Source: Caprella mutica (lineage: Eukaryota; Arthropoda; Malacostraca; Amphipoda; Caprellidae). Taken from it: DNA of 64,000 nucleotides. Under the pieces are notes generated by a model. That model made no database searches, was not told where the DNA came from, and worked only from the letters and a program-made list of their open reading frames with translations. Location of the stretch: assembly GCA_947561585.1 (NCBI GenBank), contig CANNZV010000521.1, positions 62,001-126,000 of the forward strand, in the 5' to 3' direction. Shown here one piece after another: positions 1 to 13,600 of this stretch (its first letter is position 1; the number at the start of each line of letters is the position of its first letter). The position numbers and the translations under genes are program-made.

Positions 1-1030
1 AATCTAGTCTAAAATATTTATTTATTGAACACAATTTACCCTTTATAATGTGGAATTGGAGTCAGGGTCACTACCAATTCCATAAAAAAAAACACTTAAT
101 TCTACTGCTACTAGGGAACATTGAGGCCCACATAAGCTAAGAGCTTCGAGGGCAACCTAAAATTAAATTTAAAAAAAAATCACATTACTGATATTAGCTT
201 ACAAGACAGACATGCACGATTATTAACAATGTTAAGAGTCTAATAATGACTTTTTAAGTTTTGATTTGAATGTAATTAATGACTCTGCTTCCCTATTGCC
301 AAGATCAATCTGATTCCAAAATTTACAACCTACATAATAAATAGATGACTGAGACTTAGTTTTAGAATATCGAGGTAAAGTAATTTGAGAGTTATTGCGC
401 GTTGAATAGCTATGCTGGTTAGTGTGATTAACTATATAATACTGAAGATCACTATCATAATTCCCAACATTAACACAATTTATACAGATAGGCTCCAAGA
501 TTACAGAAGAAGATGCCTTCCAATTTCATAATGTTCAGTTCTTAAAAAAGCTCCTCAGTATGGTCCAAGAAGCCAGCTCCCATGATCACTCTGATAGCCC
601 TTTTTTGGTGGATAAATAAACTGTTAGTAATACGTTTAGGTGCAGCATACCAGGCTATTATACAATAATTTAGATAAGGATGAACAATAGAATAATATAT
701 TTTAAGAAGAACACTACGGGGTAAATATCTACCTATTTTGCACATAATGCCAACACCTTTGGAAACCTTATTAGACATCATATTAACATGGGGACCGAAA
801 TTCAGGTTATTGTCAAATATAAGACCAAGATCCTTAATCGAACCCGCACATCCAATATCAGTTGCATCAAGTTTTATTGACTGTAGAGTGAAATTATTCC
901 TGTACGAAAATACAATATACTTTGTTTTATCAATGTTCAATTTCAATCTATTGGCATTTAGCCATTTTGACACAGAGCTCAGATGATCATTGATTTGAAT
1001 ATGAACAATATTCACATTTGTACTAGTTAC
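1..1030 (-). mobile_element. 5'-truncated, decayed non-LTR retrotransposon (jockey/CR1-like reverse transcriptase C-terminus)
   Basis: Minus-strand coding from about 1015 to 232 matches the part of non-LTR reverse transcriptases just after the YADD motif: VSKWLNANRLKLNIDKTKYI, then KDLGLIFDNNLNF, YYSIVHPYLNYCIIAW, QKRAIRVI and a final segment SYSTRNNSQITLPRYSKTKS. The catalytic YADD and the endonuclease are absent (an upstream stop lies near 1028). There is an in-frame TAA at about 542 and a frameshift near 490, so it is dead. The 3' end runs out of the window or ends in the first 230 bases. It sits in a BLTP3 intron, in antisense. Confidence 0.85.
232..1015 (-). pseudogene. Reverse transcriptase fragment (two broken frames)
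   Basis: Frame A covers 542-1015 (157 codons: RT thumb side, from after YADD to the LF end of the TGxxxxxHT block). Frame B covers 232-498 (C-terminal tail with FWNQIDLGNREAESLITFKS, the usual non-LTR ending). The two are separated by a nonsense codon and a frameshift. Confidence 0.82.
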
Positions 1031-1049
1031 ATGCTTAAATGTTACTTGC

Positions 1050-1175
1050 AGTTTTAGAGGATAGCGCTAGTGTTATGCTCTTCAACTATGAGGTCTTGTG
1101 ACTTTGTTCATGAAGCCACTCTCCTTTCTGACTGTTTCTCCAGTCCCTTGTCTTTCATTTCCTTTTGTTGTTGGC
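1050..1175 (+). repeat. Fragment of dispersed repeat family A
   Basis: The text ttgcagttttagaggatagc (1049-1068) and the following GCTCTTCAACTATGAGG and CACTCTCCTTTCTGACTG recur at 29693-29762/31280-31510 (same strand), 13944-14165 (same strand) and 41145-41420 (opposite strand). No coding capacity is visible. Confidence 0.7.
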
Positions 1176-1468
1176 GATATGGCCATTTTTTTCTATCATC
1201 TTCTCAATTTATGATATGTAGCTATAGGAAAATTTTATTCTTTAACTCGTCATTTTAATTGATATAACTACATGATATAGCTACCTAGCTATGCAAGAAA
1301 AAATAAATGAATTTATTATTCAAATTGGTATCCATAGTACCTGCATGTATGGTATCATTTAAAATAACAAGGTAAATTGCTAAATTGAAAGGTTTTAGTT
1401 CTATTGTCGAGAATGTGAAACTACCCGAAAACTGAAACTACCCTATTTCCAAAATTCCTCTCCCTTAG

Positions 1469-1622
1469 GTATAATGACTGCGGTCCCCAGACCATCTGTC
1501 AGGGCTCACTGGTTCACTTCCGCAATGCCCTGGTGGAGGCCCTGAGTGGCTCACAGACCAAACACACCCCTCTCTCTAGGGCCCCGCCCCACACTCCCCA
1601 ACAGGGGGGCAGGACGACTAAT
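1469..1622 (+). CDS. BLTP3: BLTP3 exon (first in window)
   Basis: Acceptor ctcccttag before 1469 and donor AAT|GTGAGC at 1623. The only frame that stays open uses the first base to finish a codon from the previous exon and then gives 51 residues (numbered 1-51 here) containing GSLVHFRNALVEALSGSQ and a proline/glutamine-rich stretch. It ends in phase 0, matching the next exon. It sits 440 bp downstream of a truncated retroelement. This exon is less conserved than the later ones, so its ends are less certain. Confidence 0.7.
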
Positions 1623-4600
1623 GTGAGCAAATGGAAGTTAGCAACTGACAGCTGTATCCTGTTAGAGCTGTGTAGTTATGAAGATCAATAAATTAAACCA
1701 TCGTGTACTTGTTTTTTGAAGAATGAAGGTTCAAATTTACGAAAAACAAATATTTATAAGTTTTCCTATTTATTTGTGATGAGTTATATAGCTAGCTATA
1801 TACATATTTATTTCGATATGTGAATATAATGTGATATCTATTCCTAATTATTTTGATGAAGCTAATTAATATTTCTCCACAAATATTCCGCTTAGCTAAT
1901 AGAATTTTTTATTTATCGTTTTACATTTTTCTAAAAATTTGTAACAGTTTTCAGTTGCAACTTCAAAAGATTTGAAATTTTCCTTCAAATAAGCTATAAG
2001 ATCTCAAATAATCTTGAAAATGTAATGACTAGCTACTTACTATTTTTTCAATTATATTGAATTCGATTTAAATTAAAAAAAAATTCAATTTATTTTCTAT
2101 TTTCCCCTCATTCAGGATGGTTCCCGTGCCCCTCCCCCAGACACCTCAGGCACCACCAAGCTGAAGAGTACAGTGAATGCTCAGATGCGCAAACTGATGG
2201 TGTCTTGCTGTGTGCTGTCTGTGGGTGACTTCACGGTCTACAGGGTAACAACTGCAAAGAGAAAACACCCCCCTAAGGAGTTCGTCAGCAGTGAGTACAA
2301 ATAATTAATCAATTATCATCAGTGACAACCAGAATGGGACCTGCAAACACTGAGGTTAATACTGATATATGTACAAAGTTATTGATGAGTTTGGTTCTGA
2401 TTTTTTCTCTCCTGGTGTAGCTAGTAGCTACCTATGCTAAATAATTTTTTTATTAGTGTTTAGCTACTAAATTCTTCATTAGTGTGTTTACTAATTCTTC
2501 ATTAGTGTGTTTACTAATTCTTCATTAGTGTGTTTACTAATTCTTCATTTTCTAGTGTGTTTACTAATTCTTCATTTTCTAGTGTGTTTACTAATTCTTC
2601 ATTAGTATGTTTACTAATTCTTCATAAGTGTGTTTACTAATTCTTCATTTTCTAGTGTGTTTACTAATTCTTCATTAGTGTGTTTACTAATTCTTCATTT
2701 TCTAGTGTGTTTACTAATTCTTCATTTTCTAGTGTGTTTAATGAAAAAAATTATTAGTAGTTATATTGAGCAAATATTTTCATCAGTTTGCTAACTGTTT
2801 TTTGTTATAATAATTTTAATTTGCCTAGGACAAAGCTAGCTATACATTTCCACCTCTAATTTCTCCTAGCTATCTCCCTTAATTTGTAGATAACAGACTC
2901 TGCGCACCTTTTCTTAGATTAAAGTAGTTAATATTTTGCTACTGACTAACGGAATACTAATAACTGGCATACCCTGTATGGATGCACAATGACGGCCTAC
3001 TAATAGTTTTTGCCTTCAATATGAGAACTGACAGCAAACCAGTAAAAACCTTCATCGCTCATTTGCAGGAACAACTTCGGAAACAAAAAAACATGATTTT
3101 AGATTTATCCATATAGACATGTAAATCTTAAAATACTGATTATTTTAGTAAATGTTCCATCATTGTGGCTCAAAAATGAACCGCTAGAGAGGCTGAATGT
3201 CATAACGATATAGCTACCATTAAATGTACGTAATTTATATGTACTAAAACGCCTCTTATGAAAAATAGCTTTATTAAAGTTATGACCGTGATCTCGCAAA
3301 TGAGCGATAGTCACTAATTATTGTTAATCGGTTGCTCCATCGGTAGAACACTAAACCAAAGTATTTCATTAGTGACTTATGTGCACTTGACTGACGTGAA
3401 AGAAATGGAGAAAAGTTGACATTGATTTAATATCTATTTTGAGTAGCCTGTAGCTAGTTCTTGTTTTGTTGCTTTCATTTCAATGCTTGTTTTCCTTTTT
3501 TTTTATATATTTTCTTTTTTTGAGCTTTAAAATAGATATTGAAATCTTCATTTTGGTCTTCTCTCCGTGAGTGTATTTATCATATATAATGAAATCTAAT
3601 AATAAATACAAATTAGACGATAACCTAGATGCAGTAGCTAACTATATCAAAAAGAATATTGATTGCTCACTTTTCATTTTCAAATAATGACGCCAAGATC
3701 TTTTTAGAATATTTCTTATTAGTGGTAGCTTCTAGCATCCATGAGCACAGTCATTGAGAATTTGATTCTAGAGGATGGATTCAAATAGCTATAATTTTTT
3801 GATCAAAGTATTGTGTAGCTACATGAAGTGTACTCTAATTATATGGTAGTCAGAAGACAAGAAATAAATACTGAATGTTTTCTCATAGCTACATCACAAA
3901 TACAATGAATGCAGTTGAAACAGGCTGCAAATTCCGATAATTCATCCGAATGAGATAGATTTATATCCCCATCTACTTTTTATAGTCTTTAATGTAGCCG
4001 AATTGAAAAACATTAAATTTAATCTACAGTCAGTGGAAATGCATTCATGTACCTTCATGAACAACTATCCCTAATTTTCCCTTTCAAAGCCTCCCTAAGA
4101 CACCAGTTGAAAAGCGCTAAGTCTGTGACAGGTAAGGTCTTGAATGTGATCACCTGAAACATGGTAGCTGTAGTCTGAAACTTGGTATCTACTCTCTGAA
4201 ACTTGGTATCTACTCTCTGAAACTTGGTATCTACTCTCTGAAACTTGGTATCTACTCTCTGAAACTTGGTATCTACTCTCTGAAACTTGGTATCTACTCT
4301 CTGAAACTTGGTATCTACTCTCTGAAACTTGGTATCTACTCTCTGAAACTTGGTATCTACTCTCTGAAACTTGGTATCTACTCTCTGAAACTTGGTATCT
4401 ACTCTCTGAAACTTGGTATCTACTCTCTGAAACTTGGTATCTACTCTCTGAAACTTGGTATCTACTCTCTGAAACTTGGTATCTACTCTCTGAAACTTGG
4501 TATCTACTCTCTGAAACTTGGTATCTACTCTCTGAAACTTGGTATCTACTCTCTGAAACTTGGTATCTACTCTCTGAAACTTGGTATCTACTCTCTGAAA

Positions 4601-7600
4601 CTTGGTATCTACTCTCTGAAACTTGGTATCTACTCTCTGAAACTTGGTATCTACTCTCTGAAACTTGGTATCTACTCTCTGAAACTTGGTAGCTACTCTT
4701 TGAAACTTGGTATCTACTCTTTGAAACTTGGTATCTACTCTTTGAAACTTGGTATCTACTCTTTGAAACTTGGCATCTACTCTTTGAAACTTGGTATCTA
4801 CTCTTTGAAACTTGGTATCTACTCTTTGAAACTTGGTATCTACTCTTTGAAACTTGGTATCTACTCTCTGAAACTTGGTATCTACTCTCTGAAACTTGGT
4901 ATCTACTCTTTGAAACTTGGTATCTACTCTCTGAAACTTGGTATCTACTCTCTGAAACTTGGTATCTACTCTCTGAAACTTGGTATCTACTCTCTGAAAC
5001 TTGGTATCTACTCTCTGAAACTTGGTATCTACTCTCTGAAACTTGGTATCTACTCTCTGAAACTTGGTATCTACTCTCTGAAACTTGGTATCTACTCTCT
5101 GAAACTTGGTATCTACTCTCTGAAACTTGGTATCTACTCTCTGAAACTTGGTATCTACTCTCTGAAACTTGGTATCTACTCTCTGAAACTTGGTATCTAC
5201 TCTCTGAAACTTGGTATCTACTCTCTGAAACTTGGTATCTACTCTCTGAAACTTGGTATCTACTCTCTGAAACTTGGTATCTACTCTCTGAAACTTGGTA
5301 TCTACTCTCTGAAACTTGGTATCTACTCTCTGAAACTTGGTATCTACTCTCTGAAACTTGGTATCTACTCTTTGAAACTTGGTATCTACTCTTTGAAACT
5401 TGGTATCTACTCTTTGAAACTTGGTATCTACTCTTTGAAACTTGGTATCTACTCTTTGAAACTTGGTATCTACTCTCTGAAACTTGGTATCTACTCTCTG
5501 AAACTTGGTATCTACTCTCTGAAACTTGGTATCTACTCTCTGAAACTTGGTATCTACTCTCTGAAACTTGGTATCTACTCTCTGAAACTTGGTATCTACT
5601 CTCTGAAACTTGGTATCTACTCTCTGAAACTTGGTATCTACTCTCTGAAACTTGGTATCTACTCTCTGAAACTTGGTATCTACTCTCTGAAACTTGGTAT
5701 CTACTCTCTGAAACTTGGTATCTACTCTCTGAAACTTGGTATCTACTCTCTGAAACTTGGTATCTACTCTCTGAAACTTGGTATCTACTCTCTGAAACTT
5801 GGTATCTACTCTCTGAAACTTGGTATCTACTCTCTGAAACTTGGTATCTACTCTCTGAAACTTGGTATCTACTCTCTGAAACTTGGTATCTACTCTCTGA
5901 AACTTGGTATCTACTCTCTGAAACTTGGTATCTACTCTCTGAAACTTGGTATCTACTCTCTGAAACTTGGTATCTACTCTCTGAAACTTGGTAGCTACTC
6001 TCTGAAACTTGGTATCTACTCTTTGAAACTTGGTATCTACTCTTTGAAACTTGGTATCTACTCTTTGAAACTTGGCATCTACTCTTTGAAACTTGGCATC
6101 TACTCTTTGAAACTTGGTATCTACTCTTTGAAACTTGGTATCTACTCTTTGAAACTTGGTATCTACTCTTTGAAACTTGGTATCTACTCTCTGAAACTTG
6201 GTATCTACTCTCTGAAACTTGGTATCTACTCTTTGAAACTTGGTATCTACTCTCTGAAACTTGGTATCTACTCTCTGAAACTTGGTATCTACTCTCTGAA
6301 ACTTGGTATCTACTCTCTGAAACTTGGTATCTACTCTCTGAAACTTGGTATCTACTCTCTGAAACTTGGTATCTACTCTCTGAAACTTGGTATCTACTCT
6401 CTGAAACTTGGTATCTACTCTCTGAAACTTGGTATCTACTCTCTGAAACTTGGTATCTACTCTCTGAAACTTGGTATCTACTCTCTGAAACTTGGTATCT
6501 ACTCTCTGAAACTTGGTATCTACTCTCTGAAACTTGGTATCTACTCTCTGAAACTTGGTATCTACTCTCTGAAACTTGGTATCTACTCTCTGAAACTTGG
6601 TATCTACTCTCTGAAACTTGGTATCTACTCTCTGAAACTTGGTATCTACTCTCTGAAACTTGGTATCTACTCTCTGAAACTTGGTATCTACTCTCTGAAA
6701 CTTGGTATCTACTCTTTGAAACTTGGTATCTACTCTTTGAAACTTGGTATCTACTCTTTGAAACTTGGTATCTACTCTTTGAAACTTGGTATCTACTCTC
6801 TGAAACTTGGTATCTACTCTCTGAAACTTGGTATCTACTCTCTGAAACTTGGTATCTACTCTCTGAAACTTGGTATCTACTCTCTGAAACTTGGTATCTA
6901 CTCTCTGAAACTTGGTATCTACTCTCTGAAACTTGGTATCTACTCTCTGAAACTTGGTATCTACTCTCTGAAACTTGGTATCTACTCTCTGAAACTTGGT
7001 ATCTACTCTCTGAAACTTGGTATCTACTCTTTGAAACTTGGTATCTACTCTCTGAAACTTGGTAGCTACTCTCTGAAACTTGGTAGCTACTCTTTGAAAC
7101 TTGGTAGCTACTCTTTGAAACTTGGTAGCTACTCTTTGAAACTTGGTAGCTACTCTTTGAAACTTGGTAGCTACTCTCTGAAACTTGGTATCTACTCTTT
7201 GAAACTTGGTATCTACTCTTTGAAACTTGGTATCTACTCTTTGAAACTTGGTATCTACTCTTTGAAACTTGGTATCTACTCTTTGAAACTTGGTATCTAC
7301 TCTCTGAAACTTGGTATCTACTCTTTGAAACTTGGTATCTACTCTCTGAAACTTGGTATCTACTCTTTGAAACTTGGTATCTACTCTTTGAAACTTGGTA
7401 GCTACTCTCTGAAACTTGGTAGCTACTCTCTGAAACTTGGTAGCTACTCTCTGAAACTTGGTAGCTACTCTCTGAAACTTGGTAGCTACTCTCTGAAACT
7501 TGGTAGCTACTCTCTGAAACTTGGTAGCTACTCTCTGAAACTTGGTAGCTACTCTCTGAAACTTGGTAGCTACTCTCTGAAACTTGGTAGCTACTCTCTG

Positions 7601-10600
7601 AAACTTGGTAGCTACTCTCTGAAACTTGGTAGCTACTCTCTGAAACTTGGTAGCTACTCTCTGAAACTTGGTATCTACTCTTTGAAACTTGGTAGCTACT
7701 CTCTGAAACTTGGTAGCTACTCTCTGAAACATGGTAGCTACTCTCTGAAACTTGGTAGCTACTCTCTGAAACTTGGTAGCTACTCTCTGAAACTTGGTAG
7801 CTACTCTCTGAAACTTGGTAGCTACTCTCTGAAACTTGGTAGCTACTCTCTGAAACTTGGTAGCTACTCTCTGAAACTTGGTAGCTACTCTCTGAAACTT
7901 GGTAGCTACTCTCTGAAACTTGGTAGCTACTCTCTGAAACTTGGTAGCTACTCTCTGAAACTTGGTAGCTACTCTCTGAAACTTGGTAGCTACTCTCTGA
8001 AACTTGGTAGCTACTCTCTGAAACTTGGTAGCTACTCTCTGAAACTTGGTAGCTACTCTCTGAAACTTGGTAGCTACTCTCTGAAACTTGGTAGCTACTC
8101 TCTGAAACTTGGTAGCTACTCTCTGAAACTTGGTAGCTACTCTCGGAAACTTGGTATCTACTCTCGGAAACTTGGTAGCTACTCTCGGAAACTTGGTATC
8201 TACTCTCGGAAACTTGGTATCTACTCTCGGAAACTTGGTATCTACTCTCGGAAACTTGGTATCTACTCTCGGAAACTTGGTATCTACTCTCGGAAACTTG
8301 GTATCTACTCTCTGAAACTTGGTATCTACTCTCTGAAACTTGGTATCTACTCTCTGAAACTTGGTATCTACTCTCTGAAACTTGGTATCTACTCTCTGAA
8401 ACTTGGTATCTACTCTCTGAATCTTGGTACCTACTCTCTGAATCTTGGTACCTACTCTCTGAATCTTGGTACCTACTCTCTGAATCTTGGTACCTACTCT
8501 CTGAATCTTGGTACCTACTCTCTGAATCTTGGTACCTACTCTCTGAATCTTGGTACCTACTCTCTGAATCTTGGTACCTACTCTCTGAATCTTGGTACCT
8601 ACTCTCTGAATCTTGGTACCTACTCTCTGAATCTTGGTACCTACTCTCTGAATCTTGGTACCTACTCTTTGAAACTTGGTAGCTACTCTCTGAATCTTGG
8701 TACCTACTCTTTGAAACTTGGTAGCTACTCTTTGAAACTTGGTAGCTACTCTTTGAAACTTGGTAGCTACTCTTTGAAACTTGGTAGCTACTCTTTGAAA
8801 CTTGGTAGCTACTCTTTGAAACTTGGTAGCTACTCTTTGAAACTTGGTATCTACCTGATAGCTTGTTTTCAAAGCTTTTACATTCATGTTTTGTTCACTT
8901 AATCGTTCAGAATATACTGTGCTAAAGAGCACAGTAACATTTACAATAGAAGCAACTAGCGGTGTTTATATCCTAGATAAATTAGAAAACTAATCTATTT
9001 TGCATGCAAGATGTAAGGCTTATTCTCTATGTTTTCTGGCATTTAATTTAATGAGTCATGATATCAATTAGTTCTATACATGGTTATTGATTGTTCTTAT
9101 TGACATTAATATGTAATTTATTTCATAATTAGCTCATTTTATTCTGATTTTGCTCGTTGCTTTATACATAATAATTGCTTCTTGATCCAAGGATTGCTAT
9201 TTTATTTTAATTTGTATCAAAAGTTATAGCTACCTACTTATAAAAATATATTTTTGCGAAAGAAGAGTGTTATGTTAATTATTTACAGTAGCCAACTCAT
9301 TTAAGTTTTCTAATGTTGTAAATGACTTGAATAGATAATAGATGGAAGTTTCAACCGAGAGAATTTAGTGTTTTCTGCATCCCTACTTGATAAATAGTAA
9401 ATAACTAATAATGATAACTTGTCAATTCACTGACTGAGGTGCCGTGTGTTCTTTATCTAATAGTAAATAACTAATAATGATAACTTGTCAATTCACTGAC
9501 TGAGGTGCCATGTGTTCTTTATCTAATAGTAAATAACTAATAATGATAACTTGTCAATTCACTGACTGAGGTGCCGTGTGTTCTTTATCTAATAGTAAAT
9601 AACTAATAATGATAACTTGTCAATTCACTGACTGAGGTGCCATGTGTTCTTTATCTAATAGTAAATAACTAATAATGATAACTTGTCAATTCACTGACTG
9701 AGGTGCCATGTGTTCTTTATCTAATAGTAAATAACTAATAATGATAACTTGTCAATTCACTGACTGAGGTGCCATGTGTTCTTTATCTAATAGTAAATAA
9801 CTAATAATGATAACTTTTCAATTCAATGACTGAGGTGCCATGTGTTCTTTTTTTTTAGGTGACAGAGATAGAATTTGTCTTCCCAATGACCCCTCTAGCG
9901 TCCACATCGAGTTCCTTAATTTCTACTATCCTGGAGAGAGTGACTTCCCAGGTGAGGAGTAGCACAGATATGCTGTATATCATATAAAATCTTTAGTAAT
10001 TCATTCAAAATGCTTGGTAAATTAAAGTTTTAACTCATGCCTTTCCATCCTATTTCTCTGCCAAGATATTTTGAGACTAGCCTTTTTTTAAATAGTTATA
10101 TCAAGTTCAATCATATTTACTACCGTGGTCAATATTTAAAATGTTCATTGATAGTTATTAAGGGTAATTTTTAATTAGCTATCGGTCAGTTCCATATTTT
10201 CGGACACGGAATAAATAAATATAAAATAATGATTATTTGATTTGAATTTTTATTGGTATCCTGGACATATGCAGGAATGATTGATACTAATTAAATGAAA
10301 ATTAAAAAATATTTTTATAAATTTTTTTCTTGCCTGTCCGAAAACGTGGAACTAACCAATAATTAAGAACTTACCCTTACAGGGTTTTGTTTGGGAAGAG
10401 AACTTCTAGGATGAATTATTTCCACGACTAGCCTCTAGATCGGTTCAATGATATTCAGTACACATGAGCCTTCATGGCCTGAGTGTTCACCCGCCCTTCA
10501 CAAGGGCGACCCCATCCCCATTAATAATAATAGTGTTTTGTTTTTTCAGTACCGTGCCCCGCAGTGTACGGTAACATCTCCCCCCTGAAGGTGGTACTAG

Positions 10601-13600
10601 ACCTCCTCTCTGTCATTTGGGTGAATGCTTTTGGCAGAGCTTTGCAGCTCTCCGTCCTGCCAGACCCCTCCCTCTCACCCCCACAGTACCTGGATATGCA
10701 TGTGCAGTTTATCATGCCTAGGGTGAGTGATGTCTTGCAGAGGGTTTGTTACTCCTTATTTACGGGATATAAATTAGCTAAAGGGTTTTTTAAAATCTAA
10801 AATTGTTGACGGATTTTTAGCTCATAAAAATTTACCTGTTTTATCTAGCTAATTATGGATTTTTTTTTATAGAAATAGCTAGTTCAAATTAGGGTGAAAG
10901 GTTTTGTGCAAATTTTAGATACAGAACATAATTATTCTACATGCTGTAATTTTGAGGGACATGAAAAATAGACGAAAATTTATTTTCTGCTTAACATTCC
11001 AGCATTAATTGATTATTTGAAAAAAAAACACTGGTAATATTTCTTTCAAAATGCTACAGGTTGTGTTAGAAGCTAGTCCAGATCATCATTTCTCTGGTCA
11101 TCAAAGGGATAGGCCCCGGGGACTGCAGGTCCTCTCCTCTAGAGTCACTCTATCCAACTTCAGGCCCCCTGATCCATCAGCTCCAGGTATGGGGGCTACA
11201 CACATAGGGTCTTTTTAAGTCTACCACCAGACTTTTTGCAAAGCTCCTCCTACTTTTTCCACGCGATTTTTGAATCCTATAAGGAAAAACTATATAATTA
11301 TTTATTTAGTTTGTATCAAGATTGACTCGTGAACTTATTAACATCAAAATAGTTCATTTCCTATTTGGTCATACCTAACCCTATGTTGCCCGTAGGTTCC
11401 CTGGTGTCCCTAGCCAGTACACTGGAGCAGGCGCAGACGGGGGGAGAGCTGTTCTTTGCCTCAGGTTTCCCAGCAACTTCTCAGGACTCTCTACCAGTCT
11501 CTACTAAGTTCGTGCGTCATGCTCTGGGTCAGTACTGATGTCTTCAGGGTTTATATAGTTGCTATAAGCAAATGGGGTAATATAGTTGTGCATATTTAGT
11601 AATTTTCATTTATTTGATTTTGTTTCCTCAGTTTAATTTTGTTATTAAAAATACACTAAAATGAAAATTAATTTTATGAAAACATTGAAATTAGCTACTC
11701 TCTGCATGAAATATTAGTTATTTGTGCTAAATGATGTTTCCCTAAGCATCTCCCCATCAATCCTTCTCTCTCTACAGGTGAGGACAATGTGCGTGAGGTG
11801 CCTAATTTCTCCGGAGTAGCCGTGTACGATGCCATACGTACCCTGAGTAGGGAGAGTCTCTGGACAGAGGCCAGGGACCTTCTGTTCCTCCACTGTGAAC
11901 CCGTGTGGGTGGAGTTCACTGGTGAGAGAGGGGGGGGGGAGGGGATTGAAGTGAATTTATCTGCCAGTGACTCATAGTAAATAAACAATAGAAGAGATAG
12001 GGTTAGTACGTATTATCGGTGGGTTTCACATCTTCGGTCATACAAGAAAGAACGATAGGATATTTATTTTATATTTTCATTGGTATCCCTGATACCTGCA
12101 GGTATCAGGGATACCAATGAAAATATAAATGAAGAATTAACATTATTATACATCGTTTTTTCTTATATGAATGAAGATGTGAAACTGACCAATAATTCAT
12201 AACTTACCTGAGCAATTACCAAAGAATGTTCAGTTTTCAATAGAAAGGGATAAGAAGGATGTTTTCAGTGTGCCATGTCATTTCGTTTTGAATGAACTAC
12301 ACATAGAAAAGATCCTTCCTTGACACTACACGGTAAACGAAAAATATTCATCTTAACAACTTCCTATTGAAAACTAAGATCTTTTTGTAGCTGTTGTATT
12401 TACCCTAACTCTAATCCACTTATTAATAATAGATTATTCAGTTATAAAGTTATAACTTGTAAAACATTTAGTAAACTATAGCTATAGCTAAGTGAATGAG
12501 TATGGTAAAAATTAAATTATTTACTGAAATAAATTGAAAAATAGGTTGTAGCTAAATGACTGGTGGATACTCTCTTTGTTTTTTTATTACCTAGTCACTG
12601 TTGGTGATAAAAATATCCATATTTGAACAGAAAAGTGTCATTCTATTTGTGCGATGCACTTCTATTTTTAGAGGCAAATTTTTAAGTCTCCTATGATTTT
12701 TCAAATAACTTACCTACTAATCACCTTTCCTTAATGTTCATTTAACCAAGTCTTTATCGATGACAGGTACTCCCAGCTCCAAAAGCAGACCACTTCCATT
12801 CGTAGACCCCTTCCCCATCTCCGTGTGGATCCACCTGAAGATGCCTGGGGTGAAGGACGGGGTGCCCCGAGTGGCAGGTGCTGTGGATGAGTACAGTCCT
12901 GTGCACACTGCCTCTGCTAGCGCTCTACCTCCTGCACAGTACACAGCCAGTCCTGGGGACACAGAGGGGTCTGTGCGCTGTGCCAGTGCTCGGGTGAAGA
13001 GGGAGAAGAGCATAGGGCGCAAGGAGGCAGGCCTTAACGTACTGGTTCACTGCCTCAGTCTAGTGAGCTGCCAACTGAACCACTTCCAGTACCTGTTCCT
13101 CATGAGACAGCTTGATATGATAACTGAACTGTCAGCCTTCCTGACATGTGACACCAGAGTCATCTACCAGGGAGCTAGTGAAGACAGGAAGTGGGTGAAG
13201 GACATAGAGGATAGTTTAGTTATTTCAGCCATTGTGCCTCAGGTGGACATCTCCTTCATCATTCCACCCCTTCACCCTTCTAAGGACTCTGCAATGGGGG
13301 ATATGGAGGGCTTCGTGCCAGACTCCAGCTCCACTGTGGGGGAGATGCAGGAGATAGACTCCCTGAAGGAGATCAGAGCTTCTAATTCAGACCACAGTAT
13401 CGACCAAAGAACTCAGTCATATCAACCTAATGCCAACCTCTTAGTAGATAATGTTACCATTCCATCAGATTTTAGTAAGTCACAGAGTGATGGGCACCTC
13501 TCCAGTGAGGCTAACAGTCCCCATTTGCCTGGCGCGAGTAGGACAGCGCCCCAAAGAGCAGGGGCCTCTAGTCAACCAATGCCCACTGTGAACCTCGTGG

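Larger units (their letters stand above)
2291..9858 (+). other. 7.6 kb BLTP3 intron
   Basis: Apart from the 23-27-bp, 21-bp and 66-bp arrays it holds AT-rich sequence with no recognised gene. Short repeats of AGCTA/TAGCTA are frequent here and across the window. Confidence 0.8.

Noticed and set aside
4055..8932. A 1625-codon minus-strand frame and a 1400-codon plus-strand frame made of 7-residue repeats
   Set aside because: They follow the 21-bp minisatellite exactly, overlap each other on both strands, and lie inside a BLTP3 intron. The repeat period, not selection, keeps them open.
12738..13022. Minus-strand 94-codon frame, and similar antisense frames at 14333-14605, 24300-24503 and 24591-24794
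   Set aside because: Antisense shadows of well-supported BLTP3 exons.
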